In this document: piece by piece, positions 25,781 to 34,152 of the stretch
How positions within the stretch are numbered: the first letter of the stretch is position 1
Layout: every line of letters starts with the position of its first letter
Assembly: GCF_004361835.1 (NCBI RefSeq)
Contig: NZ_SNWD01000009.1
Coordinates: forward strand, 110,441 to 174,440
Length of the DNA stretch: 64,000 nt
Direction of reading: 5' to 3'
DNA from: Stakelama pacifica
GTDB taxonomy: Bacteria > Pseudomonadota > Alphaproteobacteria > Sphingomonadales > Sphingomonadaceae
Made by a program: the position numbers and the translations under genes
The notes under the pieces: generated by a model
Seen by the model: only the letters and a program-made list of their open reading frames with translations
Databases searched by the model: none
Told to the model about the DNA's origin: nothing

Positions 25781-27727
25781 CTATCGCGCGTGATAAAAGT
25801 CGTACACGGTCTGCGCGACGCCCTTGCTCACCCCCGGCGCGCGCTGCAAATCCTCCAGACTGGCGTTGCGCACCGCGCGCGCCGTGCCGAAATGCATCAG
25901 CAGCGCCTTTTTGCGCGACGGGCCGATTCCCGGCACATCGTCGAGCGGGCTTGCCCCCATCGCCTTTGCCCGTTTCTGGCGATGCGCGCCGATCGCGAAG
26001 CGATGCACTTCATCGCGCAGCCGTTGCAGATAAAACAGCGTCGGCGAATTGGTCGGCAGCGTGAATTCGCGCCCGTCCATCATGTGAAACACCTCGCGCC
26101 CCTCCCGGCCATGATGCGGCCCCTTTGCCACACCGACCAGACAGACATCTTCGATGCCGAGTTCTTCCAGCACCGACCGGGCGGCGTTCAGCTGCCCGCG
26201 CCCGCCGTCGATCAGCACCAGATCGGGCCAGTCGCCCTTGTCGCGATCGGGGTCCTCCGCCTGAGCACGCGAAAAGCGGCGGGAGAATACTTCGCGCATC
26301 ATGCCGTAATCGTCGCCCGGTTCGGTCTCTTTGCGCTTGATATTGAACTTGCGGTACTGGTTCTTGCGATAGCCCTCCGGCCCCGCCACGATCATCGCGC
26401 CCAGCGCATTCGTGCCCTGAATATGGCTGTTGTCGTACACTTCGATCCGGTCGGGCGGGCCGTCGAGATCGAACAATTCCGCCACCTCGCGCAGCAGTTT
26501 CGCCTGTGTCGTCGATTCGGCGAGGCGGCGTTCGAGCGCCTCCACCGCATTGCGCTTCGCCTGATCGATCAGGCGGCGGCGATCGCCGCGCTGCGGCACG
26601 CTGATCGCGACCTTATGCCCCGCGCGCTCGCCCAGCGCCTCCGCCAGCAGATCGCGCTCGGCAAGATCGCGATCGACGAACACATTTTTGGGCGGCGGCA
26701 CTTCCTCGTAAAATTGCACGAGGAAGCTTTGGAGCACCTCATCTTCGGGCACGTCATTGGTGTGCTGCGGAAAAAAGCTGCGATGCCCCCAATTCTGCCC
26801 GCCGCGAATGAAGAACGCCTGAATGCCGATCACGCCTTCCTTGCACGCCAGCGCAAAGATATCGGCGTCGCCCACCCCCTCGGCATTGATCGCCTGACTG
26901 CCCTGAATGAAGGTCAGCGCGCGGAGGCGATCGCGCAGCAGCGCGGCATGTTCGAAATCGAGCTGCTCGCTCGCTGCCTCCATCTGCGCGCCTAGCTTTT
27001 CCTGAACACTGGTCGATTTGCCCGCGAGGAACTCCTTTGCGTCGCTCACCAGTTCGGCATAGCCGGCCGAATCGATCCGCCCCACGCACGGCGCCGAACA
27101 GCGCTTGATCTGATAGAGCAGGCAGGGCCGGTCGCGATTGTTGAAGAAACTGTCGGTACAGCTACGCAGCAGGAACAGCTTTTGCAGCGCGTTGAGCGTG
27201 TTGTTCACCGACCCGGCACTGGCGAACGGCCCGTAATAATTGCCCTTGGCCCGCCGCGCGCCGCGATGCTTCTGGATGCGCGGAAAATCATGATCGGCGC
27301 GCAGCAGGATGAAAGGGAAGCTCTTATCGTCGCGCAGCAGCACGTTGTAAGCGGGGCGATAGCGCTTGATCAGTTGCGCTTCGAGCAGCAGCGCCTCCGC
27401 CTCATTGTTCGTCGTCACGATCGTCATGCTGCGCGTCTGGGCGACCATGCGCTGCAACCGTTTCGACAGGCGGGTGACCTGCGTATAGTTCGTCACGCGG
27501 TTCTTCAGCGCGCGCGCCTTGCCCACATAGAGCACCTCGCCACGCGAATCCTGCATCCGGTACACGCCGGGCCGCGCGGGGAGCGTGGCCAGCACATTGC
27601 GGATCGCCGCGACCCCGGTTTCCAGATCGGGCTTGTCGGTGCCCCGCACCGTATAGGTCTGCGCTTCCTCGTTGAAACGCGAAGCGGCATTGGGGGTCTC
27701 GGGTCGGTCGGCTTTACTGGGGGGCAT
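25781..27727 (-). CDS. uvrC: UvrABC excinuclease subunit C
   Basis: 648 residues. GIY-YIG nuclease domain near residue 50-130 (PGVYRMQDSRGEVLYVGKAR), the Cys-rich segment CLLYQIKRCSAPCVG, a UvrB-binding UVR motif, the RNase H-like 5'-incision domain (EVYDNSHIQGTNALGAMIV; VLIDGGRGQL) and a C-terminal helix-hairpin-helix pair (DDVPGIGPSRKKALLMHFG). UvrC makes both cuts in nucleotide excision repair. A roughly 20-residue N-terminal extension precedes the conserved part. Confidence 0.96.
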   Translation of the reverse strand: MPPSKADRPETPNAASRFNEEAQTYTVRGTDKPDLETGVAAIRNVLATLPARPGVYRMQDSRGEVLYVGKARALKNRVTNYTQVTRLSKRLQRMVAQTRSMTIVTTNNEAEALLLEAQLIKRYRPAYNVLLRDDKSFPFILLRADHDFPRIQKHRGARRAKGNYYGPFASAGSVNNTLNALQKLFLLRSCTDSFFNNRDRPCLLYQIKRCSAPCVGRIDSAGYAELVSDAKEFLAGKSTSVQEKLGAQMEAASEQLDFEHAALLRDRLRALTFIQGSQAINAEGVGDADIFALACKEGVIGIQAFFIRGGQNWGHRSFFPQHTNDVPEDEVLQSFLVQFYEEVPPPKNVFVDRDLAERDLLAEALGERAGHKVAISVPQRGDRRRLIDQAKRNAVEALERRLAESTTQAKLLREVAELFDLDGPPDRIEVYDNSHIQGTNALGAMIVAGPEGYRKNQYRKFNIKRKETEPGDDYGMMREVFSRRFSRAQAEDPDRDKGDWPDLVLIDGGRGQLNAARSVLEELGIEDVCLVGVAKGPHHGREGREVFHMMDGREFTLPTNSPTLFYLQRLRDEVHRFAIGAHRQKRAKAMGASPLDDVPGIGPSRKKALLMHFGTARAVRNASLEDLQRAPGVSKGVAQTVYDFYHAR

Positions 27728-27788
27728 GGGCGCTATTTAGGACAGCCGTGCGGTAAATTCGAGCGGCGATGCGACGCGCAGATGCCGC

Positions 27789-28109
27789 TCAGCTCTGCGC
27801 GAACAGCTTCGTACCGACGACGCCGATCACGGTCAGCCCCATGAAGAGCGCCTGCACCGTGCCGACCTTGTCGCCGAACAGGATGACCCCGCCGATGATG
27901 ACGCCGACCGCGCCGAGGCCGGTCCAGACCGCATAAGCGGTCCCGGCGGGCAGGCCGCGCATCGCGAGCGCAAGCAGGCCCATATTGACGAAGGACAGGA
28001 TGATGGGAATGGCCGAAATCTGCCAGCTCGCGGCGCTTGCCGCCCATTTCAGGCTGAGCGCCCAGCAGATTTCGGTGATGACGGCGATGCCAAGAATGAA
28101 CCAGTACAT
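27789..28109 (-). CDS. Small multidrug resistance family exporter (SugE/Gdx-like)
   Basis: 106 residues from MYWFILGIAVITEICWALSL; upstream in-frame residues are not family sequence. Four transmembrane helices, the essential Glu13 in helix 1, and LPAGTAYAVWTGLGAVG in helix 3, which matches the Gdx (SugE) guanidinium-exporter subtype more closely than EmrE. These dimers exchange protons for small cations. I looked for a guanidine riboswitch upstream and did not find one, so the substrate stays open. Confidence 0.88.
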   Translation of the reverse strand: MYWFILGIAVITEICWALSLKWAASAASWQISAIPIILSFVNMGLLALAMRGLPAGTAYAVWTGLGAVGVIIGGVILFGDKVGTVQALFMGLTVIGVVGTKLFAQS

Positions 28110-28320
28110 CGCCGCGCCCTTAGCCCGGTTCGCAAGCGGGTGCAAAGCCGGGTTTGCTTGGGGCGCTGAAAGCAAATCTGAACCAAGCGGAAGGATACAG
28201 GCGGCACGGGGCGCTTATAGCGACCTATGTTGATGCCAGCCTATGATACCAGTGTCAGGCAATCCAGAGCCGCACCAACCGCGCCCCACTCCGCGCCACC
28301 ATAGTGCCACACGCCATCGG

Positions 28321-28406
28321 CCCCGGCCTTCGCCGGGGCGACGATAGTGGAAATCGCTGTGATATAAAGCCGCTAACCCAATGCGTCGCCCCGGCGGAGG
28401 CCGGGG
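28321..28406. repeat. Inverted pair of CCCCGGC-type palindromic repeats
   Basis: CCCCGGCCTTCGCCGGGGCG (28321-28340) and the inverse-oriented CGTCGCCCCGGCGGAGGCCG (28384-28403, continuing GGG) face each other across about 45 A/T-richer bases. Each unit is itself a near-palindrome. The arrangement resembles REP doublets. It lies in the gene-poor stretch 28110-28514 between the SMR gene and the ParD gene; the rest of that stretch holds no gene I can support. Confidence 0.65.
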
Positions 28407-28467
28407 TCGCCATCGTCTGCCACCGCCCAACCCACACCCGCCCTTGTGAGAAGCAAAAATGGCATTG

Positions 28468-28495
28468 TTGCCAATTCTTGCCAATTTTTTGCCAA
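28468..28495 (+). promoter_or_regulatory. Three phased TTGCCAA repeats, probable ParD operator
   Basis: TTGCCAA occurs at 28468-28474, 28478-28484 and 28489-28495, spaced 10 and 11 bases, so all lie on one face of the helix. An inverted partner (TGGCA at 28460-28464) precedes them. They sit 20-47 bases before the antitoxin ATG, as expected for cooperative binding by ribbon-helix-helix dimers. Confidence 0.65.
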
Positions 28496-28514
28496 ACGGC
28501 GTATATGCCTGCAC

Positions 28515-28751
28515 ATGGCAACAATGAACGTCTCTTTGCCGGACACGATGAAAAGCTTCGTCGATGAGCAGGTCGCGGGCCGGGGCTATGGCACAAGCAG
28601 TGAATATATCCGGGAATTGATCCGCAGGGATCAGAACAGGCAGGATTTGCGCAACCTGCTTCTGCAAGGTGCGCGCTCGGCTGCGGGCAAGACGGCGGAT
28701 GAGGATTATTTCCGGAATCTTCGCAAACGCATCGATCCGTCTGCGCAATGA
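28515..28751 (+). CDS. parD: ParD-like ribbon-helix-helix antitoxin
   Basis: 78 residues from MATMNVSLPDTMKSFVDEQV. The start MNVSLPDTMKSFVDEQV and YGTSSEYIRELIRRDQ form the ribbon-helix-helix DNA-binding fold of ParD/CopG antitoxins; the C-terminal half (RNLLLQGARSAAGKTADEDY) is the toxin-wrapping tail. It neutralises the toxin encoded directly downstream (ATGA overlap) and probably represses the pair through the phased TTGCCAA repeats. Confidence 0.9.
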   Translation: MATMNVSLPDTMKSFVDEQVAGRGYGTSSEYIRELIRRDQNRQDLRNLLLQGARSAAGKTADEDYFRNLRKRIDPSAQ

Positions 28752-29074
28752 GCGCAAAGCCGGTCGTCCTCAGGGACCTCGCCGACCGGGATATCGAAGC
28801 GGTTGTTGACTATTACGCTCAGGAATCGGGCGCCGATGTCGCCACGGGATTCGTAGAAGAACTTCAGAACGGCTTGCACACCATTGCCGAACATCCCGGC
28901 ACGGGATCGCCGCGATATGCGCAGGAACTTGATTTGCCGGGGCTGCGAAGCCGAAAAGTGGCTCGTTATCCCCGACTGATCTTCTACATCGAGCAGAACG
29001 ACCATATCGATGTGTGGCGCCTACTTCGTGCCCAACGCGACATACCGGCCTGGCTGCAAGAAGGGGGTGACTGA
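28748..29074 (+). CDS. parE: ParE/RelE-superfamily toxin
   Basis: 108 residues starting MSAKPVVLRDLADRDIEAVV. The pattern ADRDIEAVVDYYAQESG, FVEELQNGLHTIAEHPGTGSPRY, LPGLRSRKVARYPRLIFYIE and VWRLLRAQRDIPAWL is typical of ParE toxins, which inhibit DNA gyrase. Its start overlaps the antitoxin stop by four bases. The gene ends 90 bases from the 3' end of tRNA-Lys. Its active state cannot be judged from sequence, but no frame disruption is seen. Confidence 0.9.
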   Translation: MSAKPVVLRDLADRDIEAVVDYYAQESGADVATGFVEELQNGLHTIAEHPGTGSPRYAQELDLPGLRSRKVARYPRLIFYIEQNDHIDVWRLLRAQRDIPAWLQEGGD

Positions 29075-29164
29075 CCTGCAACGGCCGCCTGCTGGCCCGC
29101 TGCGTCCCGGCGGGTCTGGACGGTGCGGCGCACCACCAATCTCACATCCGGGTCATTGAAAAGG

Positions 29165-29240
29165 TGGTGAGCCCTGCTGGATTCGAACCAGCGACCTACT
29201 GATTAAAAGTCAGTTGCTCTACCGACTGAGCTAAGGGCCC
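29165..29240 (-). tRNA. tRNA-Lys (anticodon UUU)
   Basis: On the minus strand the 76-base sequence begins GGGCCCTTAGCTCAGTCGG and ends CAGGGCTCACCA with encoded CCA. Acceptor stem pairs GGGCCCT with AGGGCTC, the D-loop is present, the anticodon stem is CTGAC/... with loop CTTTTAA (anticodon UUU), and the T-arm is CTGG-TTCGAAT-CCAG. All arms fold well. Confidence 0.97.
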
Positions 29241-29297
29241 GTCACCGGGGGGCAGCAGGTAAGCGGGCTTTGCCGCGCGGTCAACCGCTTTGCTGCG

Positions 29298-29768
29298 TTA
29301 AACGCGCGAATTTCGCGTTCGGGCCAGAAGCTGGCGCATCGTGTGCCCGGTGAGCGGGTCGCGCCAGCCGGGCGCAATCGCCGCCAGCGGCCCCATCACA
29401 AACCCGCGCCGGCGAAACTGCGCGTGCGGCACAACCAGCCCCGGCGATGCCCATGCACCGCCCGACCAGAGCAGGATATCCAGATCGAGCGCGCGTTCGC
29501 CCCAGCGCTGCCCTCGCCGCCGCCCGAAAGCGCGTTCGATCGCCTTGAGCCGGGTGAGCAGCTCGGGCGGCATCTCCTCGCTCGCGACGATCGCCACCGC
29601 ATTGGCGAATCGGCGTCGCGACGGCCCCAGCGGCGCGGTTTCGATGACCGGGGAGGCAGCCGCCACGCCGCCCAGCGCATCGAGCGCGGCATGCAGCGTC
29701 TCGCGCGGCGATCCGTGCACCGTGCGACGATTCGACCCAAGCGCAATGGCATAGCTTGCTCGCTCCAT
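29298..29768 (-). CDS. folK: 6-hydroxymethyl-7,8-dihydropterin pyrophosphokinase
   Basis: 156 residues. HPPK motifs: YAIALGSNRRTVHGSPRE at the N-terminus, FANAVAIVAS, and GERALDLDILLW with the two Mg-binding Asp residues, followed by PHAQFRRRGFVMGPLAAIAP. The enzyme transfers pyrophosphate from ATP to the pterin in folate synthesis. It lies close to folA and thyA, though in a separate transcription unit. Divergent from udgB, with only 22 bases between starts. Confidence 0.94.
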   Translation of the reverse strand: MERASYAIALGSNRRTVHGSPRETLHAALDALGGVAAASPVIETAPLGPSRRRFANAVAIVASEEMPPELLTRLKAIERAFGRRRGQRWGERALDLDILLWSGGAWASPGLVVPHAQFRRRGFVMGPLAAIAPGWRDPLTGHTMRQLLARTRNSRV

Positions 29769-29790
29769 CGCCTGTCCTTATTCCGGCGCG

Positions 29791-30447
29791 ATGTTCGCTG
29801 CCAGCCCCATTCCCGATACCGAACCGCCGCGCGATTGTCCCCGCTGCCCGCGCCTCGTCGCGCTGCGCGAGGAAATTCGCGCCGAACATCCCGACTGGTG
29901 GAATGCGCCGGTCAATGCGTTCGGCGATCGGCACGCCTGGCTGGCGATCATCGGGCTCGCGCCGGGAAAGCATGGCGCGCATCGCACCGGTCGGCCCTTT
30001 ACCGGCGATTATGCGGGCGACCTGCTCTTCGCGACGCTGGACAAGTTCGGCCTAGCGAACGGACGCTATGGCTGTCGCCCCGATGACGGGCTGGAGCTGA
30101 CCGGCGCGGTCATCATCAATGCGGTCAAGTGCCTGCCGCCGCAGAACAAGCCGACGCCCGAGGAAATCCGCACCTGCCGGCCGTTTCTGGATGGTCAGCA
30201 GGCGGCGCTGCCCGATGTGAAGGTGTTTGTTGCGCTGGGCCGGATCGCGCATGACAGCGCGCTGAAACTGTTCGGGGTGCGCGCGGCAAATGCGAAATTC
30301 GGTCACCTTGCCGAACATCGCCTGCCCGACGGGCGCTGGCTGCTCGATAGCTATCATTGCTCACGCTACAACACGAACACCGGGCGGCTGACAGACGCGA
30401 TGTTCGAGGCGGTGTTCGCGCGGGCAGAGCAACTGCGCGACGGTTAG
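29791..30447 (+). CDS. Family 5 uracil-DNA glycosylase (UdgB type)
   Basis: 218 residues. CPRCPRLVALREE carries the N-terminal Cys pair of the FeS-cluster site; IGLAPGKHGAHRTGRPFTGDYAGD is the family 5 active-site loop (no canonical catalytic Asp of family 1), INAVKCLPPQNKPTPEE and CRPFL supply further cysteines, and the closing motif is YHCSRYNTNTGRLT. UdgB removes uracil and some other deaminated bases from DNA. Its HCSRYNTNTGR replaces the more common HPSxxNT. Overlaps the 3' end of the convergent folA by four bases. Confidence 0.92.
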   Translation: MFAASPIPDTEPPRDCPRCPRLVALREEIRAEHPDWWNAPVNAFGDRHAWLAIIGLAPGKHGAHRTGRPFTGDYAGDLLFATLDKFGLANGRYGCRPDDGLELTGAVIINAVKCLPPQNKPTPEEIRTCRPFLDGQQAALPDVKVFVALGRIAHDSALKLFGVRAANAKFGHLAEHRLPDGRWLLDSYHCSRYNTNTGRLTDAMFEAVFARAEQLRDG

Positions 30448-30926
30448 TCGGCGCGCTCCAGCGTCACGAAGCTGAACGCCGGACGGTCGCCCTCGGCGGC
30501 CTGATCCTCGCGAAATGTCTCGCGCCATTCGGGTGCGGTGAAGGCGGGCACGATCGTATCGCCTTCGGGGCTTGCATGCACTTCGGTCAGTTCGACCCGA
30601 TCGGCGCGGTCGCGAAAAAGCGCGAAAATCTCCGCCCCGCCGATCACCGCCACCGTCTCCGCCTCGCCCGCAAGCGCAAGCGCGCCATCGACATCATGCG
30701 CGACTTCCGCGCCTTCGGCCTGCCAGCCGGCGTCGCGGGTCAATACGATATGGCGACGGCCCTTCAGCAGCGAGGGGAAGCTCTCGAACGTTTTGCGCCC
30801 CATCACCATCGGCTTGCCCATGGTCAGCGCCTTGAAACGTTTGAGGTCGGCGGGAATGTGCCAGGGCAGCCGGTCGTCCACGCCGATCACGCCATTATCC
30901 GCGCGCGCCAGAAAGAAGCATATCAT
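30444..30926 (-). CDS. folA: Dihydrofolate reductase
   Basis: 160 residues: [31 protein letters not shown] with the active-site [11 protein letters not shown] (Asp for folate protonation), [10 protein letters not shown] and the NADPH loop [11 protein letters not shown]. It reduces dihydrofolate made by thymidylate synthase, whose gene lies immediately upstream with an ATGA overlap. The pair forms a classic thyA-folA operon. Confidence 0.96.
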   Translation of the reverse strand: MICFFLARADNGVIGVDDRLPWHIPADLKRFKALTMGKPMVMGRKTFESFPSLLKGRRHIVLTRDAGWQAEGAEVAHDVDGALALAGEAETVAVIGGAEIFALFRDRADRVELTEVHASPEGDTIVPAFTAPEWRETFREDQAAEGDRPAFSFVTLERAD

Positions 30927-31717
30927 ACCGCCACCGGCGCCTTGATATGCGGCTGCGCGGCATAATCGTGCAGCACGAAATCCGCATATTCATAAGCATC
31001 GATGCCGTCGGGTTTGCGAGTGATTTCGAGACGCGGCAGCGGCCCGGGCGTGCGGCCGAGCTGTTCGCGTGCCTGATCGAGATGGTTCGAATACAGGTGG
31101 CAGTCGCCGCCGGTCCAGATGAACTCGCCCACCTCCAGATCGCATTGCTGCGCCAGCATATGGGTGAGCAGCGCATAGCTTGCGATATTGAACGGCACGC
31201 CCAGAAAAATGTCCGCCGAACGCTGATAGAGCTGGAGCGACAATTTGCCGTTCGCGACATGGCACTGGAACAGGCAATGGCACGGTGCCAGCGCCATCGC
31301 GCCGAGCTCGCCCGGATTCCACGCCGTAACGATGTGGCGGCGCGACGCAGGGTTGGTCTTCAGGTCGGCGATCAGCCCTTTGATCTGATCGATATGGCTC
31401 CCGTCCGGCGCCTGCCAGTCGCGCCACTGCTTGCCATATACCGGGCCAAGGTCGCCCTGTTCATCCGCCCATTCGTTCCAGATGCTGACGCCGCGCTCCT
31501 GCAACCAGCGGACATTGGTGTCGCCGCGCAGGAACCACAGCAATTCGATGATGATCGATTTCAGGTGCAGCTTCTTGGTGGTGAGCACCGGAAAGCCCTT
31601 GCCCAGATCGAACCGCATCTGATGGCCGAATACGCTGCGCGTACCCACGCCCGTGCGGTCGTCCTGCACCGCGCCATGGTCCAGCGCGCGCGCCATGAGA
31701 TCGAGATATTGCTGCAT
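30923..31717 (-). CDS. thyA: Thymidylate synthase
   Basis: 264 residues from [15 protein letters not shown], which aligns with the E. coli start and length and has AGG ten bases upstream; an ATG three codons earlier (31726) is also possible. Catalytic Cys lies in [37 protein letters not shown] and [20 protein letters not shown] are conserved. ThyA makes dTMP from dUMP using methylene-tetrahydrofolate. Translationally coupled to folA. Confidence 0.96.
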   Translation of the reverse strand: MQQYLDLMARALDHGAVQDDRTGVGTRSVFGHQMRFDLGKGFPVLTTKKLHLKSIIIELLWFLRGDTNVRWLQERGVSIWNEWADEQGDLGPVYGKQWRDWQAPDGSHIDQIKGLIADLKTNPASRRHIVTAWNPGELGAMALAPCHCLFQCHVANGKLSLQLYQRSADIFLGVPFNIASYALLTHMLAQQCDLEVGEFIWTGGDCHLYSNHLDQAREQLGRTPGPLPRLEITRKPDGIDAYEYADFVLHDYAAQPHIKAPVAV

Positions 31718-31811
31718 GGGATTCATGCCTAGCCGGTCCGCGCGCCTCCGCCAAGACGGAGCAAATAGTCCGAAACGGAGGAATCTAGCTTCAAAGCCGA
31801 TCAGCTTCCCG

Positions 31812-32231
31812 ATGCAGCCGACGCTACGGGCGTGCAACGACGTCCGGATGATCGCGCTTGCCGGAATCGTACCCGATCCGGGCACCCTGCCCCATTTCTT
31901 TGCCCCACTCGCCCGGGCGCGGAAGGAACTGGCGGTCTTTGCCTATCGCAACCGTCGGGGAATGCTGATCGGCCTGCGCCACTGTCATGGCGGGCTGGAC
32001 GAGACCATATTGCCGCTACGTTCGGTGGTGCGCGATGCGCTTGCGCTCAATGCCGCTTCGATCATGATCGCGCACAACCATCCCAGCGGCATGTCGCAGC
32101 CGAGCAAGGCCGATTGCGAAACGACCCGGCTGATCGCGCGGACGCTGCGCCCGATCGGACTATGGCTCGCCGATCACTGGGTAGTGGGACGCGAGGATTC
32201 GTCGAGTTTTCTGGCGCTGGGATTATTGTGA
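31812..32231 (+). CDS. RadC-like JAMM protein lacking the N-terminal HhH domain
   Basis: 139 residues from the ATG at 31812; an ATG at 31848 would give 127, and neither has a strong ribosome site. The JAMM metalloprotease-fold motif is complete: HNHPSG (His88, His90) and PSKAD (Asp101), with an upstream acidic residue. Full RadC proteins are about 220 residues with an N-terminal helix-hairpin-helix region, absent here. RadC is not a proven repair enzyme. The last 58 bases overlap the 3' end of the convergent methyltransferase gene. Confidence 0.8.
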   Translation: MQPTLRACNDVRMIALAGIVPDPGTLPHFFAPLARARKELAVFAYRNRRGMLIGLRHCHGGLDETILPLRSVVRDALALNAASIMIAHNHPSGMSQPSKADCETTRLIARTLRPIGLWLADHWVVGREDSSSFLALGLL

Positions 32232-32962
32232 CCGGGCAGGCGACAGGGCCGGATCGCGCCCGGTTCGGGACGATCGCCGGCGCGTTCGAACACCGCCAGA
32301 TAGCCGCCCGCCGAGGGCATGGCCGTCATCCGCACCAGCCGATAGCCGACCGCGGCGAATTCGCATTTTAACAGCGCGGGCGGCGTGCCGTGATTTTGCG
32401 TCGCACGATTCGCATCCACCACGATCACCTGCCCGCCCTCGCGCAGCGACGGACGCATCCGCCACAGAAATTCATAAGGCTGCGCGATCTCGTGATACAT
32501 ATGGACCAGCAGGATGCGGTCGAAGCTGTCGTCGGGCAATTTGGGATCGTTGGGGTCGCCGAGACGCACCGAGACATTGTCGAGCTGGTCGCGGCTCACC
32601 CGGCGGGCAAGCGCGTCGCGCACGTCGGGAACGATATCCTCGGCGAGCACCCGGCCATGCGGACCGACCCGGCGGGCGAGGCGGACGGTGTAATAGCCTT
32701 CGCCCGCGCCGATATCGGCGACGCTCATGCCCGGCGCGATCCCGGCCTTTTCCATTACCTCGGCCGCTTCATGTAGCCGGTCGCGTGCCTCTTCGGTCGA
32801 CCAGCGGCTCGATATGATCGGCGAAACCGGACGGTCGGGCGCGGGAAACGGCCCGACCGGCGCGGCCTGTGTGCGGGTGGCGCGCGGCGGTCCGCCGTCG
32901 CACCCCGCCAGCATCGCCAGCGCTGCTCCAAGCAATGCCAGCGAGACCGGCGCCCGTCTCAA
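32174..32962 (-). CDS. SAM-dependent methyltransferase with lipoprotein signal
   Basis: 262 residues. The N-terminus has a lipoprotein signal with lipobox LAGC at Cys21 and a Pro-rich stretch. From about 65 a class I methyltransferase fold follows: motif [19 protein letters not shown], acidic VLAEDI, and [17 protein letters not shown] with [10 protein letters not shown]. Close relatives are annotated as methyltransferases in sphingomonads. SAM is a cytoplasmic cofactor, so an exported methyltransferase is odd; the signal might be non-functional or the enzyme may act differently. Directly upstream of the stop lies a 58-base antisense overlap. Confidence 0.75.
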   Translation of the reverse strand: MRRAPVSLALLGAALAMLAGCDGGPPRATRTQAAPVGPFPAPDRPVSPIISSRWSTEEARDRLHEAAEVMEKAGIAPGMSVADIGAGEGYYTVRLARRVGPHGRVLAEDIVPDVRDALARRVSRDQLDNVSVRLGDPNDPKLPDDSFDRILLVHMYHEIAQPYEFLWRMRPSLREGGQVIVVDANRATQNHGTPPALLKCEFAAVGYRLVRMTAMPSAGGYLAVFERAGDRPEPGAIRPCRLPGHNNPSARKLDESSRPTTQ

Positions 32963-34086
32963 TCCACATCCTCCACTTCGACGGCTTCGCCGCTCACCCG
33001 CTGCGACAAAGCAGCGGCCATGAAGGGATCGAGATCGCCGTCGAGCACATCCGACGGCGCTGTAGAGGTCACGCCCGTGCGCAGATCCTTCACCAGCTGA
33101 TAGGGTTGCAGCACATAAGAGCGAATCTGATGGCCCCAGCCGATATCGGATTTGGAGGCATGGATATCCATCGCCGCCTCTTCACGCTTGCGAAGTTCGG
33201 CTTCGTACAGCCGCGCCTTCAGCATGCTCATCGCGGTCGCGCGGTTCTTGTGCTGCGACCGGTCATTCTGGCTGGCGACGATGATGCCGGAGGGAACGTG
33301 CGTGATGCGGACGGCCGAATCGGTGGTGTTGACGTGCTGTCCCCCCGCGCCGGACGCGCGATAGGTGTCGATCTTCAGATCGGCCTCGTTGATATCGATG
33401 TCGATATCGTCGTCGATCACCGGATAGACCCAGACGCTGGAAAAGCTGGTGTGGCGGCGCGCCGAGCTGTCATAGGGCGAAATGCGCACCAGCCGGTGGA
33501 CGCCGCTTTCGGTCTTTGCCCAGCCATAAGCGTTTTCGCCCTTCATCAGCAGCGTCGCCGATTTGATGCCCGCCTGCTCGCCCGCGTGATAATCGACCAG
33601 TTCGACCTTCATGCCCCGCCGTTCGGCCCAGCGCTGATACATGCGCTGGAGCATCTCGGCCCAGTCCTGGCTTTCGGTACCGCCTGCGCCCGCATGGATT
33701 TCGAGATAGGTGTCGTTGGCGTCGGCTTCGCCTGCGAGCAGCGCCTGCACCTTGTCGCGTTCGGCGCGTTCGGCAAGCGCCTTCAGCGCTTCGGTGCCCT
33801 CGCTCGCCATGTCCTCATCGCCCTCGGCCTCGGCCATTTCGATGAGTTCGCTGGTATCGCTCAGCTCCTGCTGAATCGCTTTGGTCGCGCCGATCGCCTC
33901 GTCGAGGTGGCGGCGTTCGCGCATGACCGCCTGCGCCTCTTTGGGATTGTCCCAAAGGCTCTGATCCTCGACCCGTGCATTGAGCTCGTCTAGCCGCCTG
34001 AGCGCCTTGTCCCAGTCGAGAAAGCGGCGCAGCAGTTCGAGCGCGTCCTTGATTTTATCGGCATATGCCTGCGCTTCGGCGCGCAT
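32959..34086 (-). CDS. prfB: Peptide chain release factor 2, no programmed frameshift
   Basis: 375 residues in one uninterrupted frame. The GGQ motif is in [18 protein letters not shown], and the stop-codon-recognition tripeptide region is [14 protein letters not shown], with SPY where E. coli RF2 has SPF. At the position of the E. coli +1 frameshift the sequence reads CTGCGCCGCTTTCTCGACTG, with no in-frame TGA, so expression is not autoregulated in that way. RF2 reads UAA and UGA. The stop overlaps the methyltransferase start (ATGA-type). Confidence 0.96.
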   Translation of the reverse strand: MRAEAQAYADKIKDALELLRRFLDWDKALRRLDELNARVEDQSLWDNPKEAQAVMRERRHLDEAIGATKAIQQELSDTSELIEMAEAEGDEDMASEGTEALKALAERAERDKVQALLAGEADANDTYLEIHAGAGGTESQDWAEMLQRMYQRWAERRGMKVELVDYHAGEQAGIKSATLLMKGENAYGWAKTESGVHRLVRISPYDSSARRHTSFSSVWVYPVIDDDIDIDINEADLKIDTYRASGAGGQHVNTTDSAVRITHVPSGIIVASQNDRSQHKNRATAMSMLKARLYEAELRKREEAAMDIHASKSDIGWGHQIRSYVLQPYQLVKDLRTGVTSTAPSDVLDGDLDPFMAAALSQRVSGEAVEVEDVD

Positions 34087-34152
34087 AATCTACTCCAAAC
34101 ATATCTGTCGCACCGGCCCCGTACGCGATTGTCCGCCGGGACCGGCAACCGG

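Noticed and set aside
28110..28175. Possible guanidine riboswitch before the SMR gene
   Set aside because: No match to the conserved cores of the known guanidine classes was seen by eye.
28215..28757. A 180-codon leftward open frame across the ParD gene
   Set aside because: The opposite strand carries a convincing ParD/ParE pair, and the frame crosses the REP palindromes.
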